From contig JAEYOV010000023.1 of NCBI GenBank assembly GCA_023411395.1, positions 1 through 27,827 of the forward strand: a DNA stretch of 27,827 nt. Reading direction: 5' to 3'. Below, one piece after another: positions 7,631 to 15,061 of this stretch (the first letter of the stretch is position 1; each line of letters starts with the position of its first letter). This stretch comes from Bacillota bacterium (GTDB lineage Bacteria > Bacillota > Clostridia > Christensenellales > Aristaeellaceae). A model generated the notes under the pieces. That model saw nothing but the letters and a program-made list of their open reading frames with translations, did no database searches and was not told where the DNA came from. The position numbers and the translations under genes are program-made.

Positions 7631-8599
7631 ATGGTACAGCGTCAAACTGCCGCTGGCTTAAGACCCGGGAAATTTAGGGCAGCCCTTCCGCATATCAAGG
7701 CATTCCTCCCGCTGCTGGGGCTTATTGTGATCGTCACGGCCTTCGCCGTCATGACCGAAGGGAGGATCGTAAACGCCAAGAGCATCCGGCTGATTTTAAG
7801 CCAGGTATACCCCCTGATGATTGCCAGCACCGGCGTGTTTCTGGTAATGACCCTGGGCAGCCTGGACTTTTCGCAGGGGTCGATCCTTGGCATGTCCTCC
7901 ATCGTGATCAGCGCGCTATCCTTCTATAACATCCCATTGGCAATCCTGGGCGGCATTCTGACGGGTGCGGCCATCGGTGTGCTCAACGGCTTTTTTCATG
8001 TGCGCTTCCGCATCCCCTCCTTCATCGTCACAATTTGCACCATGTACCTGTTCCGCGGCCTGTGCGCCTATTTGACCACCAACGCGCCGGTGGCCGCGAC
8101 ACCCACCATCACCGCCCTTAACCAGGACTGGATCAAGCTTGCGGTTACATGCACCGTACTGCTGGCTGTATTCATCCTGTTCCATTTCACCAGGCTTGGC
8201 ATTGATTTGAAGGCCATCGGGGCCGGCGAAAAAGCGGCCAGATATTCCGGCGTGCGCACCGACAGATTAAAGCTGTTGGTGTTCATCGCGGCGGGGGCGA
8301 TTACAGGGATAGCGGCCTTTGTCAACGTCGTCAAAGTCGGGTCCATCACTTCCACCGCCGGCAACCAGTTCGAGACGCAGATCCTCATTGCGCTGGTGCT
8401 GGGAGGCTTGCCGATTTCCGGCGGCGCCAAGGTGCGCTTTTCCAACATCATGATCGGCACGCTGATCTCCCTCATCCTGAACAACGGGCTGGTGATGCTG
8501 GGGCTGGATACCGCGATGCAGCAGCTTATCAAGGGCCTGATCTTCCTGACGGTCGTCGCGTTGACAATCGACCGAAAATCCCTTCGGGTCATCAAGTAA
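7631..8599 (+). CDS. Sugar ABC transporter permease (CUT2, second permease)
   Basis: This 322-residue integral membrane protein of the BPD_transp_2 family forms the channel with the neighbouring permease. It has a cytoplasmic basic N-terminus, about eight to ten hydrophobic segments, and the family hallmarks TLGSLDFSQGSILGMSSIV, IPSFIVTICTMYLFRG and a GAGEKAARYSGVRTDRLK loop that resembles the ATPase-contacting loop of ribose permeases. TAGGAGG overlaps the stop codon of the ATPase gene, showing tight coupling. It ends the importer operon, and a bidirectional hairpin follows. Unlike the first permease, its frame is intact. Confidence 0.85.
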   Translation: MVQRQTAAGLRPGKFRAALPHIKAFLPLLGLIVIVTAFAVMTEGRIVNAKSIRLILSQVYPLMIASTGVFLVMTLGSLDFSQGSILGMSSIVISALSFYNIPLAILGGILTGAAIGVLNGFFHVRFRIPSFIVTICTMYLFRGLCAYLTTNAPVAATPTITALNQDWIKLAVTCTVLLAVFILFHFTRLGIDLKAIGAGEKAARYSGVRTDRLKLLVFIAAGAITGIAAFVNVVKVGSITSTAGNQFETQILIALVLGGLPISGGAKVRFSNIMIGTLISLILNNGLVMLGLDTAMQQLIKGLIFLTVVALTIDRKSLRVIK

Positions 8600-8668
8600 T
8601 CCTGCCGATTTTCTGCTGCCCTTTCATGTCCTAAGCCACATACCCGGCGCAATAGCCAAAAATCAATA

Positions 8669-8704
8669 GGGCTGCCCTAAAACGAAACGTTTTCGGGGCA
8701 GCCC
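8669..8704. terminator. Bidirectional hairpin terminator between convergent operons
   Basis: GGGCTGCCC (8669-8677) pairs with GGGCAGCCC (8696-8704), and AAAACG (8679-8684) with CGTTTT (8688-8693), around an AAA loop with one unmatched T/CG step. On the minus strand it is followed by TATTGATTTTT, a credible T-run for the regulator gene. On the plus strand the T-run is absent, so rightward termination may be weaker. Confidence 0.72.
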
Positions 8705-8761
8705 CATGTCTATCCTGCCATCAAAAGGCATTTGTTACCCACATTTGCTATTAATGGGGAA

Positions 8762-9517
8762 TCAGGCAGCCACAATCTGAACACCTGCCTCCTGCAGCGC
8801 AGAAAACAGCGCACCCTGCGGCATCGCATCCGTCACCAGCACATCCAGCCTTTTCAATTCTCCCGTCCTGCACAAAAAATATTGGTCAAGCTTCGTGGCG
8901 TCGCACAGCAGCATATGCTTGTCGCAGGCTTCCAGCATGCAGCGCTTTAAGGCCGCCTCCTCCCGCGTGTTTTCCCAAAACCCGTCCGGGGTCAGGCCGC
9001 GGCAGGAAAGCACGCTCCATGTGCCGTGATGGTTTCTTATAAAGGAGGCGGCATCCTCCCCGGTGAGGGAAGCGGAATTTTCCCCCAGCACACCGCCCGT
9101 GCACAGCACCTGCCGCCCCGGCATGGCAAAGGCCTGGGCGGTCAATAACCCGCTGGTGATTACCGTCAGGGGGTTCACGGCCTTCATAGGCTCGCTCAGC
9201 GACAGCACCGTTGTACTGGCGTCCAAAAGCAGCGTGTCACCCGGCGCGAAAAAGCGGGCCGCCGCCTGGGCGATGGCCTGCTTTTCAGCCATCCGCTCCA
9301 TTCTTCTTGCAAGCAGGGGAATATCCTGCATGCGCTGCACGGGCAGCGCAGCCCCGCCCCGCGTCCTGCGTATCCGCCCCTCCTCCTCCAGCGCCTGCAG
9401 GTCGCGCCGCAGCGTCGCGCCGCTCACAAACAGCCGCGCCGCCAGGCTTTCCACCGTGGCCGCCTTCTCCGCCTCCAGCAGCGACATGATCTTTTCCCGC
9501 CGTTCAAAGGGCAGCAT
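8762..9517 (-). CDS. rhaR: DeoR/GlpR-family transcriptional repressor, probable rhamnose regulator
   Basis: This 251-residue protein has the classic DeoR layout. An N-terminal winged helix (MLPFERREKIMSLLEAEKAA, then SLAARLFVSGATLRRDLQALEEEGRIRRTRGGA) is followed by an isomerase-like sugar-phosphate sensor domain with LLLDASTTVLSLSEPM and CTGGVLGENSASLTGEDA. It is transcribed divergently from rhaA, and the 150-base gap between them carries repeated TTGCGC elements suited to be its operators. In Bacillus subtilis a DeoR-type RhaR represses a rhaB-rhaA-rhaEW operon, so the same role is inferred here, with a phosphorylated rhamnose intermediate as likely inducer. The start is ATG at 9517 with AAAGGTG upstream; the TTG extension to 9547 adds residues not seen in the family. 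It could also act on the convergent importer or the corrinoid cassette. Confidence 0.85.
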   Translation of the reverse strand: MLPFERREKIMSLLEAEKAATVESLAARLFVSGATLRRDLQALEEEGRIRRTRGGAALPVQRMQDIPLLARRMERMAEKQAIAQAAARFFAPGDTLLLDASTTVLSLSEPMKAVNPLTVITSGLLTAQAFAMPGRQVLCTGGVLGENSASLTGEDAASFIRNHHGTWSVLSCRGLTPDGFWENTREEAALKRCMLEACDKHMLLCDATKLDQYFLCRTGELKRLDVLVTDAMPQGALFSALQEAGVQIVAA

Positions 9518-9560
9518 ATGCCTTCTCACCTTTCGTAGCTTGTTCAATTCGTCACGCGTT

Positions 9561-9619
9561 TTGCGCGTTTGCGCAGATTTGCGCGATTTTTGTCCGGGGA
9601 ATAGACAGAATTGCGCAAT
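9561..9619. promoter_or_regulatory. TTGCGC repeat cluster, putative DeoR-type operator of the rhamnose operon
   Basis: TTGCGC occurs four times on the plus strand at 9561, 9569, 9579 and 9611. The last copy is part of the palindrome ATTGCGCAAT (9610-9619). Start-to-start spacings are 8, 10 and 32 bases, close to whole helical turns for the last two. The palindrome lies inside the 17-base spacer of the rhaA promoter, where a bound protein would block RNA polymerase. Confidence 0.6.
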
Positions 9620-9630
9620 GACAGTATAAT
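9602..9630 (+). promoter_or_regulatory. Sigma-A-type promoter of the rhamnose operon
   Basis: TAGACA (9602-9607, five of six consensus bases), a 17-base spacer and a perfect TATAAT (9625-9630) lie 39 bases upstream of the rhaA ATG. The ATTGCGCAAT palindrome lies within the spacer. AGAAGGAGGA (9651-9660) is the ribosome binding site. Confidence 0.82.
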
Positions 9631-9668
9631 GAAGCTGCCATTCCCTGTCAAGAAGGAGGAACAGCAGG

Positions 9669-10922
9669 ATGACCGCAACAAAGGCTTTTGAATTGGCACG
9701 GGAGCAGTATGCCGCCCTTCAGGTGGATGTGGAAAAAGCACTCCGCCTGGCCGCGGAAACGCCCATTTCGATGCATTGCTGGCAAGGCGACGATGTGCTG
9801 GGGTTTGAGGGGGGCGGCTCCCTTACGGGTGGCATTGCCGCCACGGGCAATTATCCCGGCCGTGCCCGCACACCGGAAGAATTGCGCATGGATATGGAAA
9901 AGGCGCTGTCCCTTCTGCCCGGCGCGCACAAGGTGAACCTGCACGCCAATTACCTGGACACGTCGGAGACGGTGGACCGGGATCAATTGCAGCCCCGCCA
10001 CTTCGCCGCCTGGGCGCAGTGGGCGAAGGAATTGAAGATCGGGCTGGACTTTAACACCACATTCTTCTCCCACTTTAGGAGCACGGGGGGCACGCTTACC
10101 CATCCCGACAAAAGCATACGGGAGTTCTGGATCGCCCACGCCAAAGCGGTGCGGGAAATCGCAGCCTACTTTGCAAGGGGAACGGGCAAAACCTGCGTCG
10201 TCAACCACTGGATTCCCGACGGAGAAAAGGAGCTGCCGGTAGACTCCCTGTCGCCCCGCCTGAGGCTGCTGGAGAGTCTGGACGCGATTTTCAAAAACGC
10301 TCCGGTCTTGGAAAACGTGAAGGATGCCGTGGAGAGCAAGCTCTTTGGCATCGGCGCGGAAGCCTATACCCCCGGCTCCCACGAATTTTACATGGGCTAT
10401 GCGCTGACCCGGCCCAACCTTATGCTCACCATCGACGCCGGCCACTTCCATCCCACGGAAAGTGTGGCCGCCAAGATCCCGGCCCTTTTATGCTTCCTGC
10501 CGGAGCTTTTGCTGCACGTCAGCCGCCCGGTGCGCTGGGACAGCGACCATGTGGTGCTCCTGGACGAGGAGACCAGGCAAATCATGCGGGAAATCGTCCG
10601 CGCGGGTGCGCTGAACCGCGTATACCTGGCCACGGATTACTTCGATGCCTCCATCAACCGCATTCTGGCCTGGGTCACGGGGCTGCGCAGCGCGCGCAAG
10701 GCGCTGCTCATCGCGCTGCTGGAACCGGTGGACGAGCTGAAGAAACTGGAGCAGGCGGGGGATTATTCCGCAAGGCTGGCCTTATCGCAGGAAGCGCTGT
10801 CCCTGCCCTTTGGCGCCGTGTGGGATGAGCTTTGCCGGCGAGAGGGCAAAATCCCCGGTGCGGGCTATATTCAGGAAATCAAAGCCTATGAGAAGGCCGT
10901 GCTGTCAAAGCGCAGCCAATAG
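9669..10922 (+). CDS. rhaA: L-rhamnose isomerase
   Basis: This 417-residue enzyme converts L-rhamnose to L-rhamnulose, the first step of the phosphorylating rhamnose pathway, in the cytoplasm. The length matches the E. coli enzyme (419). Hallmarks are SMHCWQGDDVLGFEG (34-48), the GNYPGRARTPEELRMDMEKAL stretch, KVNLHANYLD, DFNTTFFSH, and metal-ligand regions VNHWIPDG, LTIDAGHFHPTESV and VRWDSDHVVLLDEE. It is the first gene of the operon, downstream of a strong promoter with putative repressor sites, and rhaB follows. AAGGAGGA is about eight bases upstream of the ATG. Nothing is missing or truncated. Confidence 0.96.
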   Translation: MTATKAFELAREQYAALQVDVEKALRLAAETPISMHCWQGDDVLGFEGGGSLTGGIAATGNYPGRARTPEELRMDMEKALSLLPGAHKVNLHANYLDTSETVDRDQLQPRHFAAWAQWAKELKIGLDFNTTFFSHFRSTGGTLTHPDKSIREFWIAHAKAVREIAAYFARGTGKTCVVNHWIPDGEKELPVDSLSPRLRLLESLDAIFKNAPVLENVKDAVESKLFGIGAEAYTPGSHEFYMGYALTRPNLMLTIDAGHFHPTESVAAKIPALLCFLPELLLHVSRPVRWDSDHVVLLDEETRQIMREIVRAGALNRVYLATDYFDASINRILAWVTGLRSARKALLIALLEPVDELKKLEQAGDYSARLALSQEALSLPFGAVWDELCRREGKIPGAGYIQEIKAYEKAVLSKRSQ

Positions 10923-10961
10923 CAGGGCGCAGCGAACACACCGAAGATGGGAGGTAGGCTT

Positions 10962-12422
10962 ATGGCCCGCACTGTCCTGGCCTTTGACCTGGGGGCGTCC
11001 TCTGGCCGTGCCATGCTGGCAATGCTACAAAACGAGCGCCTTTCCCTGACCGAGGTCCACCGCTTCGACAACGTGCCCGTGCGGCTTCACGGCACGCTGT
11101 ACTGGGATTTTCCAAGGCTCATGCACGAAATCCATACCGGGCTGCAAAAGGCCCGGCAATTGGGGGCCTATGAAAGCGTAGCCATCGATACCTGGGGTGT
11201 GGACTTCGGGCTGCTGGACAGCCAGGGATACCTGATGGAAAACCCTATCCATTACCGGGACGCGCGCACGGAGGCCGCGGTGCCATGGGTGTTTGAGCGC
11301 GTGCCCAAGCACGCGCTCTACAACATCACCGGCATCCAGCACATGCCCATCAACACTGTATTCCAGCTTGCTTCCCTGAAGAAGGACAGGCCGGAGCTGC
11401 TCAGCCGCGCCAAAACGCTGCTGCCCATGCCCAACCTGATCGCCTATTTCTTAACCGGCGTCACGCAGGCGGAATACACCATGGCTTCTACCACCGAGCT
11501 GCTTCACGCGGGGGAAACCCGCTGGGCGGATGAAATCCTGGAAAAGCTTGGCCTGCCAAAGGAGATTTTCCCGCCCGTCGTGAAGCCCGGCGCGCCCTGT
11601 GGCATGCTGTCCCCCGATCTGTGCAGGGAGCTGGACATCCCCCCGGCGATGGTGTACAACACCGCCTGCCACGACACCGCCGGCGCCGTGGCCGCCGTGC
11701 CCGCCCCGGAAGGCGGCTTTCTGTTCCTGTCCAGCGGCACCTGGTCGCTGATGGGCACGGAAACAAAGCAGCCCGTGGTAACGGAGGAAAGCCGGGAAAA
11801 CAACTTCACCAACGAAGGCGGTGTTTTGAACACCGTCCGGTTTTTGAAAAACATCATGGGACTTTGGATCGTGCAGGAATGCCGCCGCCACTGGGCGCTG
11901 AAGGAGCCCGTATCCTTCGGCCAATTGGCTCTGGAAGCGGAAGAGGCACCGCCCTTCGCCTGCCTCATCGACCCGGACGACCATTGCTTCCTCCCGCCGG
12001 GCGACATGCCCGAGCGCATCCGCCAGTACCTGAAAAAAACTGGGCAGGCCGTGCCCGAAACCCGCGGCGGCCTCATCCGTTGCGTGTACGAAAGCCTGGC
12101 CATGAAATACAGGGCCACAGCCAGGACCATTTCCCGCCTCACCGGTAAAACGTACGGCGCCCTGTACGCGGTGGGCGGGGGCACCCAGGCCCAGCTTTTG
12201 ATGCAGATGACCGCAGACGCCATGAACCTGCCCGTGATGGCGGGGCCGTCGGAGGCCACGGCTCTTGGCAATGCCATGATGCAGTTCATCGCCCTTGGCG
12301 CAATAAAGGATGTGGCCCATGGCCGGCGCATCGTGGCCGAGTCCAACCCCTGCACCGCCTACCTCCCCAGGAACGCAAAGGCCTGGGAGGAGGCGTACAA
12401 AAAGAGCGGCATCTTCCAATAA
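10962..12422 (+). CDS. rhaB: Rhamnulokinase
   Basis: This 486-residue FGGY-family sugar kinase phosphorylates L-rhamnulose to L-rhamnulose 1-phosphate with ATP. It has the N-terminal phosphate loop FDLGASSGRAML (8-19), AIDTWGVDFGLLDSQGYL, IHYRDARTEAA, TNEGGVLNTVRFLKNIMGLW and the ATPase-domain motif AVGGGTQAQLLMQMTADAMN. It aligns along its whole length with E. coli RhaB. GGGAGGTAGG precedes ATG 10962. An earlier in-frame ATG at 10947 would include this ribosome binding site in the coding region and is rejected. The kinase product is the substrate of the aldolase encoded five kilobases further down the same operon. Confidence 0.95.
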   Translation: MARTVLAFDLGASSGRAMLAMLQNERLSLTEVHRFDNVPVRLHGTLYWDFPRLMHEIHTGLQKARQLGAYESVAIDTWGVDFGLLDSQGYLMENPIHYRDARTEAAVPWVFERVPKHALYNITGIQHMPINTVFQLASLKKDRPELLSRAKTLLPMPNLIAYFLTGVTQAEYTMASTTELLHAGETRWADEILEKLGLPKEIFPPVVKPGAPCGMLSPDLCRELDIPPAMVYNTACHDTAGAVAAVPAPEGGFLFLSSGTWSLMGTETKQPVVTEESRENNFTNEGGVLNTVRFLKNIMGLWIVQECRRHWALKEPVSFGQLALEAEEAPPFACLIDPDDHCFLPPGDMPERIRQYLKKTGQAVPETRGGLIRCVYESLAMKYRATARTISRLTGKTYGALYAVGGGTQAQLLMQMTADAMNLPVMAGPSEATALGNAMMQFIALGAIKDVAHGRRIVAESNPCTAYLPRNAKAWEEAYKKSGIFQ

Positions 12423-12447
12423 AAAACCGTACAAACGGAGGTTGTTT

Positions 12448-13689
12448 ATGGCACAGAACGTACTGCTGCCCCAACTGGGCATATCCGATGAGAGCGCGGT
12501 GATCGGCGAGTTTTACGTAAAGCCCGGCGATACCGTAACCGTGGGCCAGCCGCTGTTTTCGCTGGAAACGGGCAAGAGCGTGTTCGACGTCGAGAGCGAA
12601 TACGCGGGCCAGGTGCTTGCGCTTTTTTGCGCCGCGGGCGATGAGCTTCCCATCAAGGCGCCGGTGATGGCCATCGGTCAGCCGGGGGAAAAGGCGGAGG
12701 CGGCTCCCCAGCCCAAGGCAGCGCCCGAGGCGGCGGCTGCGCCGACTGCCATAAGGCAGGAAGCCGCGCCTGCTCCCGCGTTAAGGCCGGAGACCGGCAC
12801 GGAGGAGGCCGCCAAAAAGCTTGCCTCGCCCCGCGCCCGCACGCTGGCCGGCAAGGCCGGGGTGGATGTGGCGCAGGCAACGCCCACCGGCCCCGAGGGG
12901 CTGATCATTGAGCGGGACGTGAAAAAGCTGCTGGACGAGGGCGCGGCCTCCGCCGTGAAAGCGCCGGCCGCCAAGGCGGCGGAAACCCCCGTAAGCGCGG
13001 CGGATTATACGGATATGCCGCTGACCACCATGCGCAAGACGATTGCCAAAAACATGCTGGCTTCCCTTTCCGGCATGGCGCAGCTTACGCACTCCGCCAG
13101 CTTCGACGCTGCGGAAATCCTTGCCTACCGCGCAAAATGCAAGCAGGACCAGGCTATGGCGGGCGTGACCATCGGCGACATGGTACTCTTTGCCGTCAGC
13201 CGCACGCTTTTGGCTTTCCCCGAAGCCAACGCGCATTTTATGGGCGATGCCATCCGCCGCTTTGCCGGCGTGCATTTGGCCGTGGCGGTGGATATTCCCG
13301 GCGGCCTGGTGGTGCCTGTGATCAGGGACGCGGACAAAAAAAGCCTGCTGGCCATTTCCAACGAAATGAAGGAGTTGGCCCAAAAGTGCCGCGAGGGTAC
13401 CGTATCCCAGCAGGCGCTGGCCGGGGGCACGTTCACGGTGTCCAACCTAGGCAATTTGGGCGTGGAGCACTTTACGCCCATCATTAACCCGCCGCAGGTA
13501 GGCATCCTGGGCGTGAACTGCGTGACGCTGCGCCCCCGCCGCAAGGAAGACGGCAGCGTGGAATTCTACGACGCCATGGGCCTGTCGCTCACCTATGACC
13601 ACCGCGCCATCGACGGCGCGCCGGCCAGCCGGTTCCTGCAAGCCCTGTGCAAAAACCTGGAAGCGTTCACCCTGCTGCTGGGCAAATAG
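12448..13689 (+). CDS. 2-oxoacid dehydrogenase E2 component (lipoyl acyltransferase)
   Basis: This 413-residue protein would transfer the acyl group from E1 to CoA. Domains in order: one lipoyl domain (1-77) with the lipoylated lysine expected at K43 in LETGKSVFD; an Ala/Pro-rich linker (80-120); a peripheral-subunit-binding domain (about 126-160, SPRARTLAGKAGVDVAQATPTGPEG); a second Ala-rich linker; and the catalytic domain from about 188, with DHRAIDG (H385, D389) at the active site. ACGGAGG lies about eight bases before ATG 12448; the upstream in-frame extension overlaps rhaB and is rejected. It is the first of three complex genes between rhaB and the aldolase gene. The acyl specificity cannot be assigned. 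No lipoate ligase or lipoyl synthase is in the window. Confidence 0.92.
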   Translation: MAQNVLLPQLGISDESAVIGEFYVKPGDTVTVGQPLFSLETGKSVFDVESEYAGQVLALFCAAGDELPIKAPVMAIGQPGEKAEAAPQPKAAPEAAAAPTAIRQEAAPAPALRPETGTEEAAKKLASPRARTLAGKAGVDVAQATPTGPEGLIIERDVKKLLDEGAASAVKAPAAKAAETPVSAADYTDMPLTTMRKTIAKNMLASLSGMAQLTHSASFDAAEILAYRAKCKQDQAMAGVTIGDMVLFAVSRTLLAFPEANAHFMGDAIRRFAGVHLAVAVDIPGGLVVPVIRDADKKSLLAISNEMKELAQKCREGTVSQQALAGGTFTVSNLGNLGVEHFTPIINPPQVGILGVNCVTLRPRRKEDGSVEFYDAMGLSLTYDHRAIDGAPASRFLQALCKNLEAFTLLLGK

Positions 13690-13701
13690 TTGGAGGATGC
13701 T

Positions 13702-15051
13702 ATGTACGATTTGATCATACTGGGCGGCGGACCGGCTGGATACCGCGCGGCCGAACGGGCGGCCCACGAGGGCTTCAAAACGCTCCTGTTTGAAAAGCGG
13801 GCGCTGGGCGGCGTATGCCTGAACGAGGGGTGCATCCCCTCCAAAACGCTGCTGCATGCCGCCAAGCTGTACGATTATATAAAAGGCGGCGCCGCAAAGT
13901 ACGGCGTGACAGCCGAGCATGCGGCGCTGGACCATGCGGCGGTGGTCGCAAGGAAAAACAAGGTGGTCAAGCAACTGACCGGCGGCGTCGCCATGCAACT
14001 CACGGCGGGCGGCGTGACCGTGATCCAGGAGGAAGCCGAAATCGCCGGGCGTACGGAAGGCGGGTATGCTGTCACCGCCGCGGGCAAGGAATACCAGGCT
14101 GCGCGGCTGCTGATCGCCACCGGCTCCGTCCCCGCGCTGCCGCCCATTGAGGGCCTAAAGGAAGCGCTGGCCTCGGGCTTTGCCCTGACCAGCCGCGAAG
14201 TGCTGGACCTGGACCATATTCCACGGTCCCTGGTGGTGGTGGGCGGCGGCGTGATCGGCCTGGAGATGGCAAGCTATTTCTGCTCAGCCGGAAGCGATGT
14301 AACGGTGGTGGAAATGCTGGAAACCATCGGCGGGCCCATCGACGGGGAAATCGCCGGGCTGCTCAAAAAAGCATACGAGAAGAAGGGCGTAAAATTTTTG
14401 ATGGGTTCGTCGGCAGCAAGGTTCGCGCCCGGCGAGGTGACGGTCAAAAAGGATGGGCTGACCGTACTCCAATGCGAAAAGACGCTTGTGAGCATCGGCC
14501 GCCGGCCCGTGCTGCCCAAGGGGGCGGAAAGGCTCGGCCTGGAGCTTAACCGCGGCGCGGTCAAAACGGACGAATACATGCTGACAAGCGCCCTGAACGT
14601 GTATGCGGCGGGTGATGTAAACGGAAAGAGCATGCTGGCGCACACGGCCTACCGGGAGGCGGAGGTCGCCGTCAGCCACATGGCCGGGAAGATGGACGCG
14701 ATGGACTATTCGGCCATCCCGTCCGTGATCTATACCAACCCCGAGGTCGCCTGCTGCGGCGAGACGCTCGAAACGGCCAGGGCCAAGGGCATCGACGCGG
14801 TGGAAAAGAAAGTGCCGCTGAGCTTCTCGGGCCGCTTCCTTGCCGAAAACGAGGGCGGTGAAGGGTTTTTCAAAATGGTGCTGGAGAAAACAGGCAAAAT
14901 CCTCGGCGTATCCATCCTCGGCAACCCCGCCAGCGAAATCATCTTCGGCGCGTCGCTGATGCTAAACCGCGAACTGCGCGCCCAGGATGTGGCGCGCGCC
15001 GTATTCCCTCATCCCACGGTCAGTGAAATATTCCGGGAAACGATTTTTTAG
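13702..15051 (+). CDS. lpdA: Dihydrolipoyl dehydrogenase (E3)
   Basis: This 449-residue FAD disulfide oxidoreductase reoxidises the E2 lipoyl arm and makes NADH. Motifs in order: FAD-binding LGGGPAGYRAA (7-17); redox-active cysteines C39 and C44 in GGVCLNEGCIPSK; a NAD-binding VVVGGGVIGLEMASYF; the FAD-closing AAGDVNGKSMLAHTAYREAE; and the interface His-Glu pair in FPHPTVSEIF near the C-terminus. GGAGG lies about six bases before ATG 13702; a TTG twelve bases earlier overlaps that site. Only 12 bases separate it from E2 and 10 from E1, so the three are translated as one unit. It has no lipoyl domain of its own. Confidence 0.94.
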   Translation: MYDLIILGGGPAGYRAAERAAHEGFKTLLFEKRALGGVCLNEGCIPSKTLLHAAKLYDYIKGGAAKYGVTAEHAALDHAAVVARKNKVVKQLTGGVAMQLTAGGVTVIQEEAEIAGRTEGGYAVTAAGKEYQAARLLIATGSVPALPPIEGLKEALASGFALTSREVLDLDHIPRSLVVVGGGVIGLEMASYFCSAGSDVTVVEMLETIGGPIDGEIAGLLKKAYEKKGVKFLMGSSAARFAPGEVTVKKDGLTVLQCEKTLVSIGRRPVLPKGAERLGLELNRGAVKTDEYMLTSALNVYAAGDVNGKSMLAHTAYREAEVAVSHMAGKMDAMDYSAIPSVIYTNPEVACCGETLETARAKGIDAVEKKVPLSFSGRFLAENEGGEGFFKMVLEKTGKILGVSILGNPASEIIFGASLMLNRELRAQDVARAVFPHPTVSEIFRETIF

Positions 15052-15061
15052 GAGGTGCCCC

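Noticed and set aside
3920..8599. Firm assignment of the importer to rhamnose
   Set aside because: Subunit composition fits RhaSTPQ, but the rhaA-type TTGCGC elements are absent from its promoter region, and the binding protein cannot be assigned a ligand by eye.
8679..8694. Catabolite-repression (cre-like) site in AAAACG-AAA-CGTTTT
   Set aside because: It forms the upper stem and loop of the terminator hairpin and lies downstream of both convergent genes, so a cre role is unlikely.
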